Below the pieces are notes generated by a model. The model ran no database searches and had not been told where the DNA came from. It saw only the letters and a list, made by a program, of their open reading frames with translations. A stretch of DNA of 64,000 nt from Pseudomonadota bacterium (GTDB taxonomy: Bacteria > Pseudomonadota > Gammaproteobacteria > Steroidobacterales > Steroidobacteraceae): NCBI GenBank assembly GCA_018240525.1, contig JAFEFN010000013.1, positions 1 to 64,000 of the forward strand, in the 5' to 3' direction. Below are positions 26,421 to 36,195 of the stretch, piece by piece; within the stretch, counting starts at the first letter, position 1, and each line of letters starts with the position of its first letter. The translations under genes and the position numbers were made by a program.

Positions 26421-28475
26421 ATGCTGCGCGTCCTCGCCTTCGTTCTCGCCTCCGGCTGCGCCGTGCTCGCGCGGGCAGCCGCCGTCGATGACGCGATGCT
26501 CTCGGGCGCCGCTGCGACCGGGGACTGGCCGGGATACGGGCGATTGTTCGACCAGCAGCGCTTCAGCCCGCTGGAGGAGATCAATACCGCGAGCATCGCG
26601 CGCCTCGGCCTGGTGTCCAGTCTCGAGCTCCCCGACGTGCCGGGCACATCGACCGCGCCCCTCGAGCACGCCGGCGTCCTGTACTTCGCGGCCGGCTACA
26701 GCGTGGTGTACGCGGTCGAGGCGGTGAGTGGCCGCCTGCTCTGGAAATACGACCCGAAGGTCACCGGGCCGAAGATGCGCATGGCGTGGGGCAGTCGCGG
26801 ACTTGCCCTGCTCGGCCAGCGCCTCTACGTCGGGACGCAGGACGGACGCCTGGTGGCCCTCGCAGCTGACAGCGGCCGGCTGGCCTGGCAGGTGCAGACT
26901 ACCCGGCCCGGCGACGTCCGCTACATCACCGGCCCACCCCTGGTCTTTGGCGATACCGTGGTCATCGGCCAGGGCGGGAGCGACTTCGGCGCCACGCGCG
27001 GGTACGTCACCGCCTACGACGCGCGCACCGGCCGGCAACGCTGGCGCTTCTACCTCGTGCCGGGCGATCCGGCCAAGGGGTTCGAGAATTCCGCCATGCG
27101 CATGGCAGCGGCGACCTGGACAGGCCGGTGGTGGCGCTTCGGCGGCGGCGGCACGGTCTGGAATGCGATGACCTACGACCCGGCGTTCGACCGCATCTAC
27201 CTCGGCACCGGCAACGGTGCACCCTGGAACCGCAAGATCCGCAGTCCCGGCGGCGGCGACAATTTGTTCCTCTCGTGCATCGTCGCTCTGGATGCGCGCA
27301 CGGGCCACTATGTGTGGCACTACCAGACCACGCCGGGGGACACCTGGGACTTCGATGCGGCGCAGGACATGGTCCTCGCGACGCTCGAGATCGGCGGCAC
27401 GGCGCGCAAGGTCCTGCTGCAGGCGCCCAAGAACGGGTTCTTCTACGTCATCGACCGCGAAGATGGGCGGCTCATCTCCGCGGAGAAGTTCGCCAAGGTC
27501 ACCTGGGCCGAGCGCGTGGACTCGGTGACCGGCCGCCCGGTGGAAGCCGCGCACGCCCGCTACGAGGGCGGCGAGGCGCTGCTGTGGCCCGGTACGCTCG
27601 GGGCACACGGCTGGCAGCCGATGTCCTACGACCCGGACACCGGGCTTGCCTACGTGCCCGGTCGCGACATCCCCGGTTACTACAATGACCGGGGCATCGA
27701 CCCGCAGACCTGGCAGATGGGACGGGACGGTTCCATGGGAGTCAACGTCGTGGCCAGCGATGCGCCGGTCGGGGCCGGCGAAGGCTGGCTGCTCGCCTGG
27801 GACCCGGCCCGTCAGGCGGCCGCCTGGCGCGTGCCGCTGCCGGGCATCAGCGCCGGCGGCACGCTCGCCACGCGCGGTGGGTTGGTGTTCCAGGCCAACG
27901 CATCCGGGAACCTCGTCGCCTACGATGCGCGCTCCGGTGCAACCCTGTGGCGCTTCGACATGGGAGTCGGCGGCAACGCGCCACCGATCACTTACCGCGC
28001 GGCCGGGCGGCAGTACGTGAGCGTGCTGGCCGGGTGGACCGGCCAGGCCATGATGCTGGGTTCGCTGTCGGCCCAGCACGGCTGGGTCGGGCGCGAGCAC
28101 CCGCGGCGCCTGCTCACCTTCGCACTCGATGGCCGCGCGAGCCTCCCCGCCGCGCCCGCGCCGGCGCGGCCAGCCGTGCTGAAGGACCCGCCGGCGTCGC
28201 TCGACCCGGCCCAGGTCGCGCGGGGCCAGGCGCTGTTCAACCAGTGCCTGATGTGCCACGGGCTCAGCGCCGTGGCCGGGGGATATGCGCCGGACCTGCG
28301 CGCCTCACCGGTAGCGCGGTCCGCGGCCGCGTTCCGGGCGATCGTCCGCGAGGGAAGCCTGGAAAGCCGAGGAATGCCGAGGTTCGGCGAATTTAGCGAC
28401 CAGAACCTCGAAGATCTAAGGGTTTTTGTCCAGTCACGCGCCCGCGCTGCCGCCGATTCCTCGCCCGGCAATTAA
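26421..28475 (+). CDS. PQQ-dependent dehydrogenase with C-terminal cytochrome c domain
   Basis: This 684-residue periplasmic quinohemoprotein has a signal peptide (LRVLAFVLASGCAVLA, cleavage near ARA-AA). An eight-bladed propeller follows, with repeats such as YAVEAVSGRLLWKYD, VALAADSGRLAWQ and VAYDARSGATLWRFD. The substrate and metal region is GNGAPWNRKIRSPGGGDN and TPGDTWDFDAAQD. A single heme site, CLMCHG (about residue 600), ends the protein. Such enzymes oxidise alcohols or aldehydes and pass electrons to a cytochrome. No vicinal Cys-Cys is visible, unlike classic quinoprotein alcohol dehydrogenases. ATG at 26421 was chosen for the signal peptide; GTG 26397 is an option. Confidence 0.85.
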   Translation: MLRVLAFVLASGCAVLARAAAVDDAMLSGAAATGDWPGYGRLFDQQRFSPLEEINTASIARLGLVSSLELPDVPGTSTAPLEHAGVLYFAAGYSVVYAVEAVSGRLLWKYDPKVTGPKMRMAWGSRGLALLGQRLYVGTQDGRLVALAADSGRLAWQVQTTRPGDVRYITGPPLVFGDTVVIGQGGSDFGATRGYVTAYDARTGRQRWRFYLVPGDPAKGFENSAMRMAAATWTGRWWRFGGGGTVWNAMTYDPAFDRIYLGTGNGAPWNRKIRSPGGGDNLFLSCIVALDARTGHYVWHYQTTPGDTWDFDAAQDMVLATLEIGGTARKVLLQAPKNGFFYVIDREDGRLISAEKFAKVTWAERVDSVTGRPVEAAHARYEGGEALLWPGTLGAHGWQPMSYDPDTGLAYVPGRDIPGYYNDRGIDPQTWQMGRDGSMGVNVVASDAPVGAGEGWLLAWDPARQAAAWRVPLPGISAGGTLATRGGLVFQANASGNLVAYDARSGATLWRFDMGVGGNAPPITYRAAGRQYVSVLAGWTGQAMMLGSLSAQHGWVGREHPRRLLTFALDGRASLPAAPAPARPAVLKDPPASLDPAQVARGQALFNQCLMCHGLSAVAGGYAPDLRASPVARSAAAFRAIVREGSLESRGMPRFGEFSDQNLEDLRVFVQSRARAAADSSPGN

Positions 28476-28489
28476 CCCCAGACTGGGGT
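28475..28489. repeat. 15-bp perfect palindrome ACCCCAGACTGGGGT
   Basis: The arms ACCCCAG and CTGGGGT flank a single central A. It begins at the last base of the PQQ dehydrogenase stop codon, with no T-run, so an operator is as likely as a weak terminator. Confidence 0.4.
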
Positions 28490-28513
28490 ACTCTGTGAAT
28501 TCATTACATTGCC

Positions 28514-28528
28514 GTAACATTCGGTTAC
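28514..28528. promoter_or_regulatory. Inverted repeat GTAAC-N5-GTTAC upstream of the methyltransferase gene
   Basis: The arms GTAAC and GTTAC are separated by ATTCG and lie about 35 bases before the ATG at 28563. The position suits an operator. No regulator is adjacent, so the assignment is tentative. Confidence 0.35.
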
Positions 28529-28562
28529 CTGTGCCTCCGGGCATCCACACTTTAGGGTTTTC

Positions 28563-30176
28563 ATGGCGTTGGTCAGTCCGATTGCGAAGCGGCTCCGCTG
28601 CCCGGGTTGCGGCGGCGTGCTGCAGGCAGAGGCCGGCTCCCTGCGGTGTCAGGACCCGTCTTGCGCCGATCGCTCCATCCTCGCGGAGGCTGTCCCGAGG
28701 CCCATGGAGTCACTCGCGGGCACCGACCGCGGCGCCGACCTTGCAGCGCCGGCAACGACGGCCGCGCGGGATCGTTCGCCCACCCTGACGCGCACCGCGC
28801 GCGTCTCGGCATTCATTCCCGGCCCCTTCCGCCCCGCACGGTCGCAGGCGCAGCTGCAGCGCTTCGCGATGCGCGCCGCGGCGGCCTCCGGTCGCCCGCG
28901 GATCCTCCTGGTCTGCGGGACGGATGCCACGCGCCAGCGGCGCGTGCTCGAATCCGTCGGCGCGCGGGTGAGCTGCATCGGCACGACGCCGGGCATTGCG
29001 GGCGGGGACATCGTCTGCGATCCCACTCGCCTGCCGCTGCCGGACGGCCTGTTCGACGGCGTCGTCGTGCACCGTGCGCTGCATCGCTGCCTCGAGCCAC
29101 ACCGCGTCGTCGCCGAGCTGCTGCGGGTGGTGCGCAAGGCCGGCCTCGTCCACGTGGAGGAACCCTTCGTGCAGGCCACGCTCGAGGGACCTGCGGACCT
29201 CTTCCGTTTCACGCACCTGGGGCTGCGGGCGCTGTTCCGCGAGTGCGAGGAACTCGACAGCGGCATCGTCGACGGCCCCGGGGCTGCCGCCGCCTCCGCG
29301 TGGCGCCAGCTGACCTGGAGCCTGCCGCGCTCGGGCCGGATGGGGTTCGTGTTCTCCGCGGCGGGCAGCCTGCAGTCGTTCTTCTGGAAGTACCTGGATC
29401 CCTGGCTCGCCCGGCGTCCCCGGGCGCTGGATTCGGCGGCCTCGCTGTATTTCCTGGGCGCCAAGGCCTCGCAGCCGGTGTCGGCCGCCGAACTCGTCGC
29501 CGGCTACCGCGGGGCGGCCGCCCGCAGGGGCGTGGTCCACGCGCAGGCGCGCCCGGCGAACGAAGTCTTCACCGAGTGGGCGGCCGACGGTCGCGATGTC
29601 GGCATGGAGATCGGCCACGCGGCGGCAGTGCAGGAGATGCTGGCGGCCGCGCTGTCCATGCCCGGCATGGCGGACGGGTTCACGGCCGTGGATGCCGGCT
29701 GCGGCAACGGCTGGGTGGTGCGCAAGCTGCGCGCCTCTCCCGCCTGCCGCACCGCCACCGGCGTGGATGGCTCGGCGGGCATGATTGCCAGGGCCCGCTC
29801 GCTGGACCCGTTTGGTTCCTACCAGATCGGGGACCTCATGACCTGGCAGCCTGCGGCGCCGGTCGACCTCGTCGTCTCGATGGAGGTGCTCTATTACCTG
29901 GCGGATCCGGTCGCGCTGCTGCGCCGGATCGCGACCGCGTGGCTGAAGCCGGGCGGCTATGCGGTCATCGGCATCGACCACTACCAGGAGAACGAGCCGA
30001 GCCTTGGCTGGCCCGAGTACGTGGGCACGCAGATGGCGACCTGGCCCGAGGCGCAGTGGCTCGCTGCATTCACGTCGGCCGGGTTCACGCATGTGCGACA
30101 CTGGCGCGCCGCCCCGGGGCCGGGCTGGGCCGGCACGCTGGTCATGCTCGTGAGGGCACCACTACACTCCACCTGA
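28563..30176 (+). CDS. Two-module methyltransferase-like protein with N-terminal zinc ribbon
   Basis: This 537-residue protein has three parts. Residues 1-45 contain CPGCGG and CQDPSC, a likely zinc ribbon of the type found before SAM methyltransferases. Residues about 85-290 look like a degenerate methyltransferase: ILLVCGTD stands in place of motif I, and LPLPDGLFDGVVVHRALHRC resembles the acceptor region. Residues about 355-530 are a complete class I methyltransferase with VDAGCGNGWVVRKL and VVSMEVLYYLADP. The substrate is unknown. The front half may serve for substrate binding. It follows a 87-base gap holding two palindromes and is not in an operon with its neighbours. Confidence 0.7.
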   Translation: MALVSPIAKRLRCPGCGGVLQAEAGSLRCQDPSCADRSILAEAVPRPMESLAGTDRGADLAAPATTAARDRSPTLTRTARVSAFIPGPFRPARSQAQLQRFAMRAAAASGRPRILLVCGTDATRQRRVLESVGARVSCIGTTPGIAGGDIVCDPTRLPLPDGLFDGVVVHRALHRCLEPHRVVAELLRVVRKAGLVHVEEPFVQATLEGPADLFRFTHLGLRALFRECEELDSGIVDGPGAAAASAWRQLTWSLPRSGRMGFVFSAAGSLQSFFWKYLDPWLARRPRALDSAASLYFLGAKASQPVSAAELVAGYRGAAARRGVVHAQARPANEVFTEWAADGRDVGMEIGHAAAVQEMLAAALSMPGMADGFTAVDAGCGNGWVVRKLRASPACRTATGVDGSAGMIARARSLDPFGSYQIGDLMTWQPAAPVDLVVSMEVLYYLADPVALLRRIATAWLKPGGYAVIGIDHYQENEPSLGWPEYVGTQMATWPEAQWLAAFTSAGFTHVRHWRAAPGPGWAGTLVMLVRAPLHST

Positions 30177-30331
30177 GCGGGGATGAATGTCCGAGACCAC
30201 CACCGAGTGCAGCGGGTCGCCCGGGACCTTTCTGCCGGTGGTCAACCGCAGGCGCGCAGGCAGGGAAGCCCCGGAGGCGGGGTGGCCTGAGGCTGCCCGC
30301 ACGCTGAGGGGCGCACGCGGATAATCCCCGG

Positions 30332-31996
30332 ATGGCCACCGCCACACCCTCCATCATCGACTCGCGCCGCGAGCAGGTGTTCCCGCAGCTGAGCGCGGCG
30401 GAGCTCGCGCGCGTGCGCAGCTTCGGCGAGCTCACCCGCTACGCGGACGGGGCGCAGGTGGTGCACACCGGCGAGGCCGGGCGCGGCCTCACGGTGATCC
30501 TGTGCGGCAGCGTCGCCATCACGCGGCGCGACGATGCCGGCGGTGAGGAGCCGCTGGTCACCCACACCGCCGGCGGCTTCATGGGGGAGCTGGCGCAGCT
30601 GGCCGGGCGGCCCTCGCTGGTCGATGGCCACGCGGTCGGCACCGTCGAGGCGGTCGTCATCCGCCCCGAGCGCCTGCGGGCGCTCCTGATCGCGGAAGCC
30701 GAACTCGGGGAGCGCATCATGCGGGCGCTGATCCTGCGGCGGGTGGCCCTGCTGCAGATCGGTGCGGGCGGCCCGATCGTCATCGGTGCGGCGGACGATG
30801 GCGACGTGCTGCGCCTAGAGAACTTCCTCAACCGCAACGCCCACCCGCACCACACGCTCGATCCCCGGGTGGACGCGGAAGCGCGCGCGCTCATCGACCG
30901 CTTCCACGTCGACGAGGCCATGCTGCCGATCGTGCTGTGCCCGGGCGGGCAGATCCTGCGCAACCCCAGCGAGAGCGCCCTCGCCCGCTGCATCGGCCTG
31001 GTGGGCCGCCTGGACACCGAGCGCACCTACGACGTGTGCGTCGTGGGCGCAGGCCCGGCGGGGCTGTCGGCGTCCGTGTACGCAGGATCCGAGGGCTTGT
31101 CGGTGCTGGTGCTCGACGCCCACGCCTTCGGCGGCCAGGCCGGTGCCTCGGCCCGCATCGAGAACTACCTGGGCTTCCCCACGGGGATCAGCGGCATCGC
31201 CCTCATGGCGCGTGCCTACAACCAGGCGCAGAAGTTCGGCGTCGAGATGGCGATCCCGGACCAGGTGACCGGGCTCGTCGCAGCGGCGGCGGGCGGGGAC
31301 GGCGTGACGCTGCAGCTGGCGAGCGAGGAGCAGGTGCGCGCGCGCGCCCTGGTCATCGCCAGCGGCGCGCGCTACCGGCGCCTGCAGGTGGCGAACATCG
31401 AGGCCTTCGAGTCCGTCGGCGTGCACTACTGGGCCTCGCCGCTCGAGGCACGGCTGTGCGCGGGCGAGGAAGTGGCGCTGGTGGGCGGCGGGAATTCCGC
31501 CGGGCAGGCCGTCGTCTACCTCTCCGGGCACGCCCGCAAGGTCTGGGTGCTGGTGCGCGGTGCCGACCTGCGCGCGCAGATGTCGCGCTACCTCGTCGAC
31601 CGCATCGGCCAGCTGCCCAACGTCGAGGTGGTCACGCGCGCCAACGTCACGGCGCTGGCCGGCAGCGCCGGCAGGCTGGAGTCGGTGAGCTGGCACCAGG
31701 CGGGGTCGGGCGGGGAGGTCACGCGCCCGGTCCATCACCTCTTCCTGTTCATCGGCGCGGATCCGAACACCGCGTGGCTGGAGGGCTCCGGCGTCGCGCT
31801 CGATGCCAAGGGCTTCGTGCAGACCGGCCCCGGCGCGGACGCCCGCGCCGGGGTGCTCGAGACCAGCCGGCCCGGCGTCTTCGCCGTCGGCGACGTGCGC
31901 TGCGGCTCGATCAAGCGCGTGGCCACCGCGGTGGGGGAAGGCGCCCAGGTCGTGGCATCCTTGCACGCCTACCTTGCCGCCACGGCAGGCAACTGA
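30332..31996 (+). CDS. Cyclic-nucleotide-binding domain fused to thioredoxin-reductase-like flavoprotein
   Basis: This 554-residue fusion has a cNMP-binding domain first (about 15-130, including GSVAITRRDDAGGEEPL and FMGELAQLAGRPS). A thioredoxin/glutaredoxin-like segment follows (about 140-225), then a thioredoxin reductase domain with VVGAGPAGLSASVYAGSEGL for FAD, VGGGNSAGQAVVYLS for NADPH and a C-terminal FAVGDVRCGSIKRVA. The usual CxxC redox pair of thioredoxin reductase is not seen where expected, after the NADPH motif or elsewhere, so electron transfer may differ. This three-domain architecture is a recurring family. The 155-base gap before it (30177-30331) has a GCCCCGG-type hairpin only. 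Confidence 0.83.
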   Translation: MATATPSIIDSRREQVFPQLSAAELARVRSFGELTRYADGAQVVHTGEAGRGLTVILCGSVAITRRDDAGGEEPLVTHTAGGFMGELAQLAGRPSLVDGHAVGTVEAVVIRPERLRALLIAEAELGERIMRALILRRVALLQIGAGGPIVIGAADDGDVLRLENFLNRNAHPHHTLDPRVDAEARALIDRFHVDEAMLPIVLCPGGQILRNPSESALARCIGLVGRLDTERTYDVCVVGAGPAGLSASVYAGSEGLSVLVLDAHAFGGQAGASARIENYLGFPTGISGIALMARAYNQAQKFGVEMAIPDQVTGLVAAAAGGDGVTLQLASEEQVRARALVIASGARYRRLQVANIEAFESVGVHYWASPLEARLCAGEEVALVGGGNSAGQAVVYLSGHARKVWVLVRGADLRAQMSRYLVDRIGQLPNVEVVTRANVTALAGSAGRLESVSWHQAGSGGEVTRPVHHLFLFIGADPNTAWLEGSGVALDAKGFVQTGPGADARAGVLETSRPGVFAVGDVRCGSIKRVATAVGEGAQVVASLHAYLAATAGN

Positions 31997-32008
31997 AGGC
32001 ACCGACCC

Positions 32009-32269
32009 ATGCGCTGCACACACCGGGCCCAGGTGAAGACGGACCAGCCGCGCACCGAGGGCTGCGAGGAATGCCTCAAGAGCGGCGACACCTGGGTACA
32101 CCTGCGCCTGTGCCGGACCTGCGGGCACGTCGGCTGCTGCGACGACTCCCGCAACCGCCATGCCACGAAGCATTTCCATGCCACGCAGCACCCGATCATG
32201 ACCTCGTTCGAGCCGGGCGAGGACTGGAGCTGGTGCTACGTCGACGAGGTCGAGCTCGACCTCGGCTGA
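32009..32269 (+). CDS. UBP-type zinc finger protein
   Basis: This 86-residue protein consists almost entirely of a ZnF-UBP domain. It shows CTHRAQV, CEECLKSGDTWVHLRLC, CGHVGCCDDSRNRHATKHF and HPIMTSFEPGEDWSWCY, with the family's spaced Cys and His ligands. In bacteria this domain is commonly encoded next to or fused with the cNMP/thioredoxin-reductase protein found 12 bases upstream. The two therefore likely act together in a redox or signalling role. Ubiquitin is not present in bacteria, so the ligand is unknown. Confidence 0.85.
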   Translation: MRCTHRAQVKTDQPRTEGCEECLKSGDTWVHLRLCRTCGHVGCCDDSRNRHATKHFHATQHPIMTSFEPGEDWSWCYVDEVELDLG

Positions 32270-32315
32270 AGCGCGTGCGCGTCCAGCCCTAAAAAACCCG
32301 TGATAGGCTCGTCCA

Positions 32316-32683
32316 GGGTCTGTCTCCCGTGCTTGGTTGTAGATACCGCTTAACCGCGTTCTACATGTGGCTCGGCACACCTCGTGTGTGCAACCCACGT
32401 CACTATGGGAGACAGACCACTTAACCCCTAAGGCCTGCGCTCCGTTCAGCGCGGGCCACCATGTCTATGTGGGCATCCGCTAGGCGGATGATCCCCGTGA
32501 CTAGAGCGAGGCAGCCCCGCGACGGACCGATGTCATGCGGTAACCAGCCCGCGAATATCAGCGTGATCCATCGTCGCTTTAAAGCTCCGTGCGTCGCGTT
32601 GCCCATCCGGTGAGACCGACTCGGTCCCAACGGGCGTTCCCTCGCCCGACGGCTCGGTCACGCCCGTTGACAGGCGAGGGCCA
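32316..32683 (-). ncRNA. Large structured RNA candidate with H-type pseudoknot (HEARO/omega-RNA-like)
   Basis: This intergenic block folds into long perfect helices. An H-type pseudoknot pairs 32629-32637 with 32660-32668 (9 bp) and 32639-32646 with 32673-32680 (8 bp), interleaved. Further helices are GACCGA/TCGGTC (32614-32626), CGTCGCG/CGCGACG (32592-32598 with 32518-32524), CATCCGC/GCGGATG (32474-32490), and a closing helix pairing 32317-32328 with 32407-32418 (12 bp). That helix encloses TGTAGA/TCTACA and GCACAC/GTGTGC hairpins. On the minus strand a six-T run lies at 32296-32291. I favour minus-strand transcription, beginning just after the TonB receptor stop. The layout recalls HEARO (IscB-associated omega) RNA, but no IscB or TnpB gene is present, and that family call is a guess. 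The 70-residue reading frame inside it is not a gene. Confidence 0.6.
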
Positions 32684-32685
32684 TA

Positions 32686-35172
<2,487 letters not shown>

Positions 35173-35234
35173 GTCTTACCCTGTGTCGATCGATCGTCTG
35201 TCAATGGGCCGCGCACCGGGAGTGCGCGGGCGGT

Positions 35235-35933
35235 CTAGTTTTTCTTGCGCGGCGGCGCCGCGGCGTGGGCCGACACCCGCGGCTGCACCAGGGGCACGAC
35301 CACGGCGAAGATGGCCGTGTGCAGGTTGGCCAGCATCCGCTCCGCGGTCCCTGCATCCACGTTGAGCCGGGCCGTCAGGACCGCGCGCGCGATGGTCTGC
35401 ACGCTGTGCGCCGCCGCATAGAGCTCGCTGTCCGGCGCGGTCACCTGGAAGCAGCGCAGCGCGCTGACCACGATCTGCACCATGCGCTCGTCATGGCGCC
35501 GCACCGCCTCGCGCAGCTGCGGCACCGCCCCGATCAGGCTGCCGGCGGTGAGCAGGCCGTGCGGCTCCTTGTACAGGCGCGCACTGCCGGCCAGCGCCTG
35601 GATGATGTAGGCGGTCAGGTCGCGGATGCCGCTGCGTTCCGGGTGCATCGACTCGGCCGCCTCGCGCACCCGCTGCATCCACGCCTCGCCGATGCGCAGC
35701 GCGATCGACTCCTTGTTGGGGAAGTACTCGTACACCGCCCCGACCGACAGGCCCGCTGCCTTGGCGATCCTGCGGGTCGTCGCATAGTCGATGCCGTGCC
35801 GCTCGATCAGACGCTCGGCCGCGTCCAGCACCTTGGCGAAACTGCGCTTGCCGCGGTCGCGGGTTGGCAGGTGGCGCGGCTTGAAGCGCCCGCCGGTGGC
35901 CTTGCCGGACGCCTTGGGTTGTGCTGCAGCCAT
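35235..35933 (-). CDS. TetR/AcrR-family transcriptional regulator
   Basis: This protein of about 232 residues has an N-terminal TetR DNA-binding domain: a recognition helix region TTRRIAKAAGLSVGAVYEYFPNKE is preceded by the amphipathic helix VLDAAERLIERHG. A helical ligand-binding C-terminus of about 150 residues follows. A basic, lysine-rich leader (GKATGGRFKPRHLPTRDRGKR) precedes the HTH. I use ATG at 35933; the TTG at 35969 would lie within a candidate operator. It is divergent from the lipoprotein amidohydrolase gene and upstream of the TonB receptor, both likely targets. Repressor action is the family norm, not shown here. Confidence 0.85.
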   Translation of the reverse strand: MAAAQPKASGKATGGRFKPRHLPTRDRGKRSFAKVLDAAERLIERHGIDYATTRRIAKAAGLSVGAVYEYFPNKESIALRIGEAWMQRVREAAESMHPERSGIRDLTAYIIQALAGSARLYKEPHGLLTAGSLIGAVPQLREAVRRHDERMVQIVVSALRCFQVTAPDSELYAAAHSVQTIARAVLTARLNVDAGTAERMLANLHTAIFAVVVPLVQPRVSAHAAAPPRKKN

Positions 35934-35963
35934 CGCCTGGATCCGGAACGAGGGAGGATTCCC

Positions 35964-35975
35964 GAACAATAGTTC
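35964..35975. promoter_or_regulatory. Candidate TetR operator GAAC-N4-GTTC, site 1
   Basis: The inverted repeat GAAC/GTTC with AATA between lies 31 bases upstream of the chosen TetR start, flanked by CCC and TGG. A matching copy occurs before the divergent gene, supporting autoregulation. Confidence 0.45.
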
Positions 35976-36126
35976 TGGTTACAGGTCAGCGTCAACGGGG
36001 CGAACCGCTGAAGATCATGCGCCACCTGCCGCCGCACTCAACTCTGTACTCGGTTTAAACAGCGCCAGGCCCGGGTCGCTCCCGCGCAGGCCCAGCCGCC
36101 CACCGCGACCTTGCTTCGTTGACTCC

Positions 36127-36138
36127 GAACGTTTGTTC
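36127..36138. promoter_or_regulatory. Candidate TetR operator GAAC-N4-GTTC, site 2
   Basis: The second copy, with GTTT between the arms and CC before it, lies 58 bases upstream of the amidohydrolase ATG. The remaining 35934-36195 divergent region shows no other obvious signal. Confidence 0.45.
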
Positions 36139-36195
36139 ACCTTAGGCTCGCGGGCGCGCTGGCAAGCTGCACCATTGCTGCACAGGGGATCTGAC

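Noticed and set aside
32421..32630. A 69-codon open frame inside the structured intergenic region
   Set aside because: It lies across the helices of the RNA candidate, has no ribosome site and no family resemblance.
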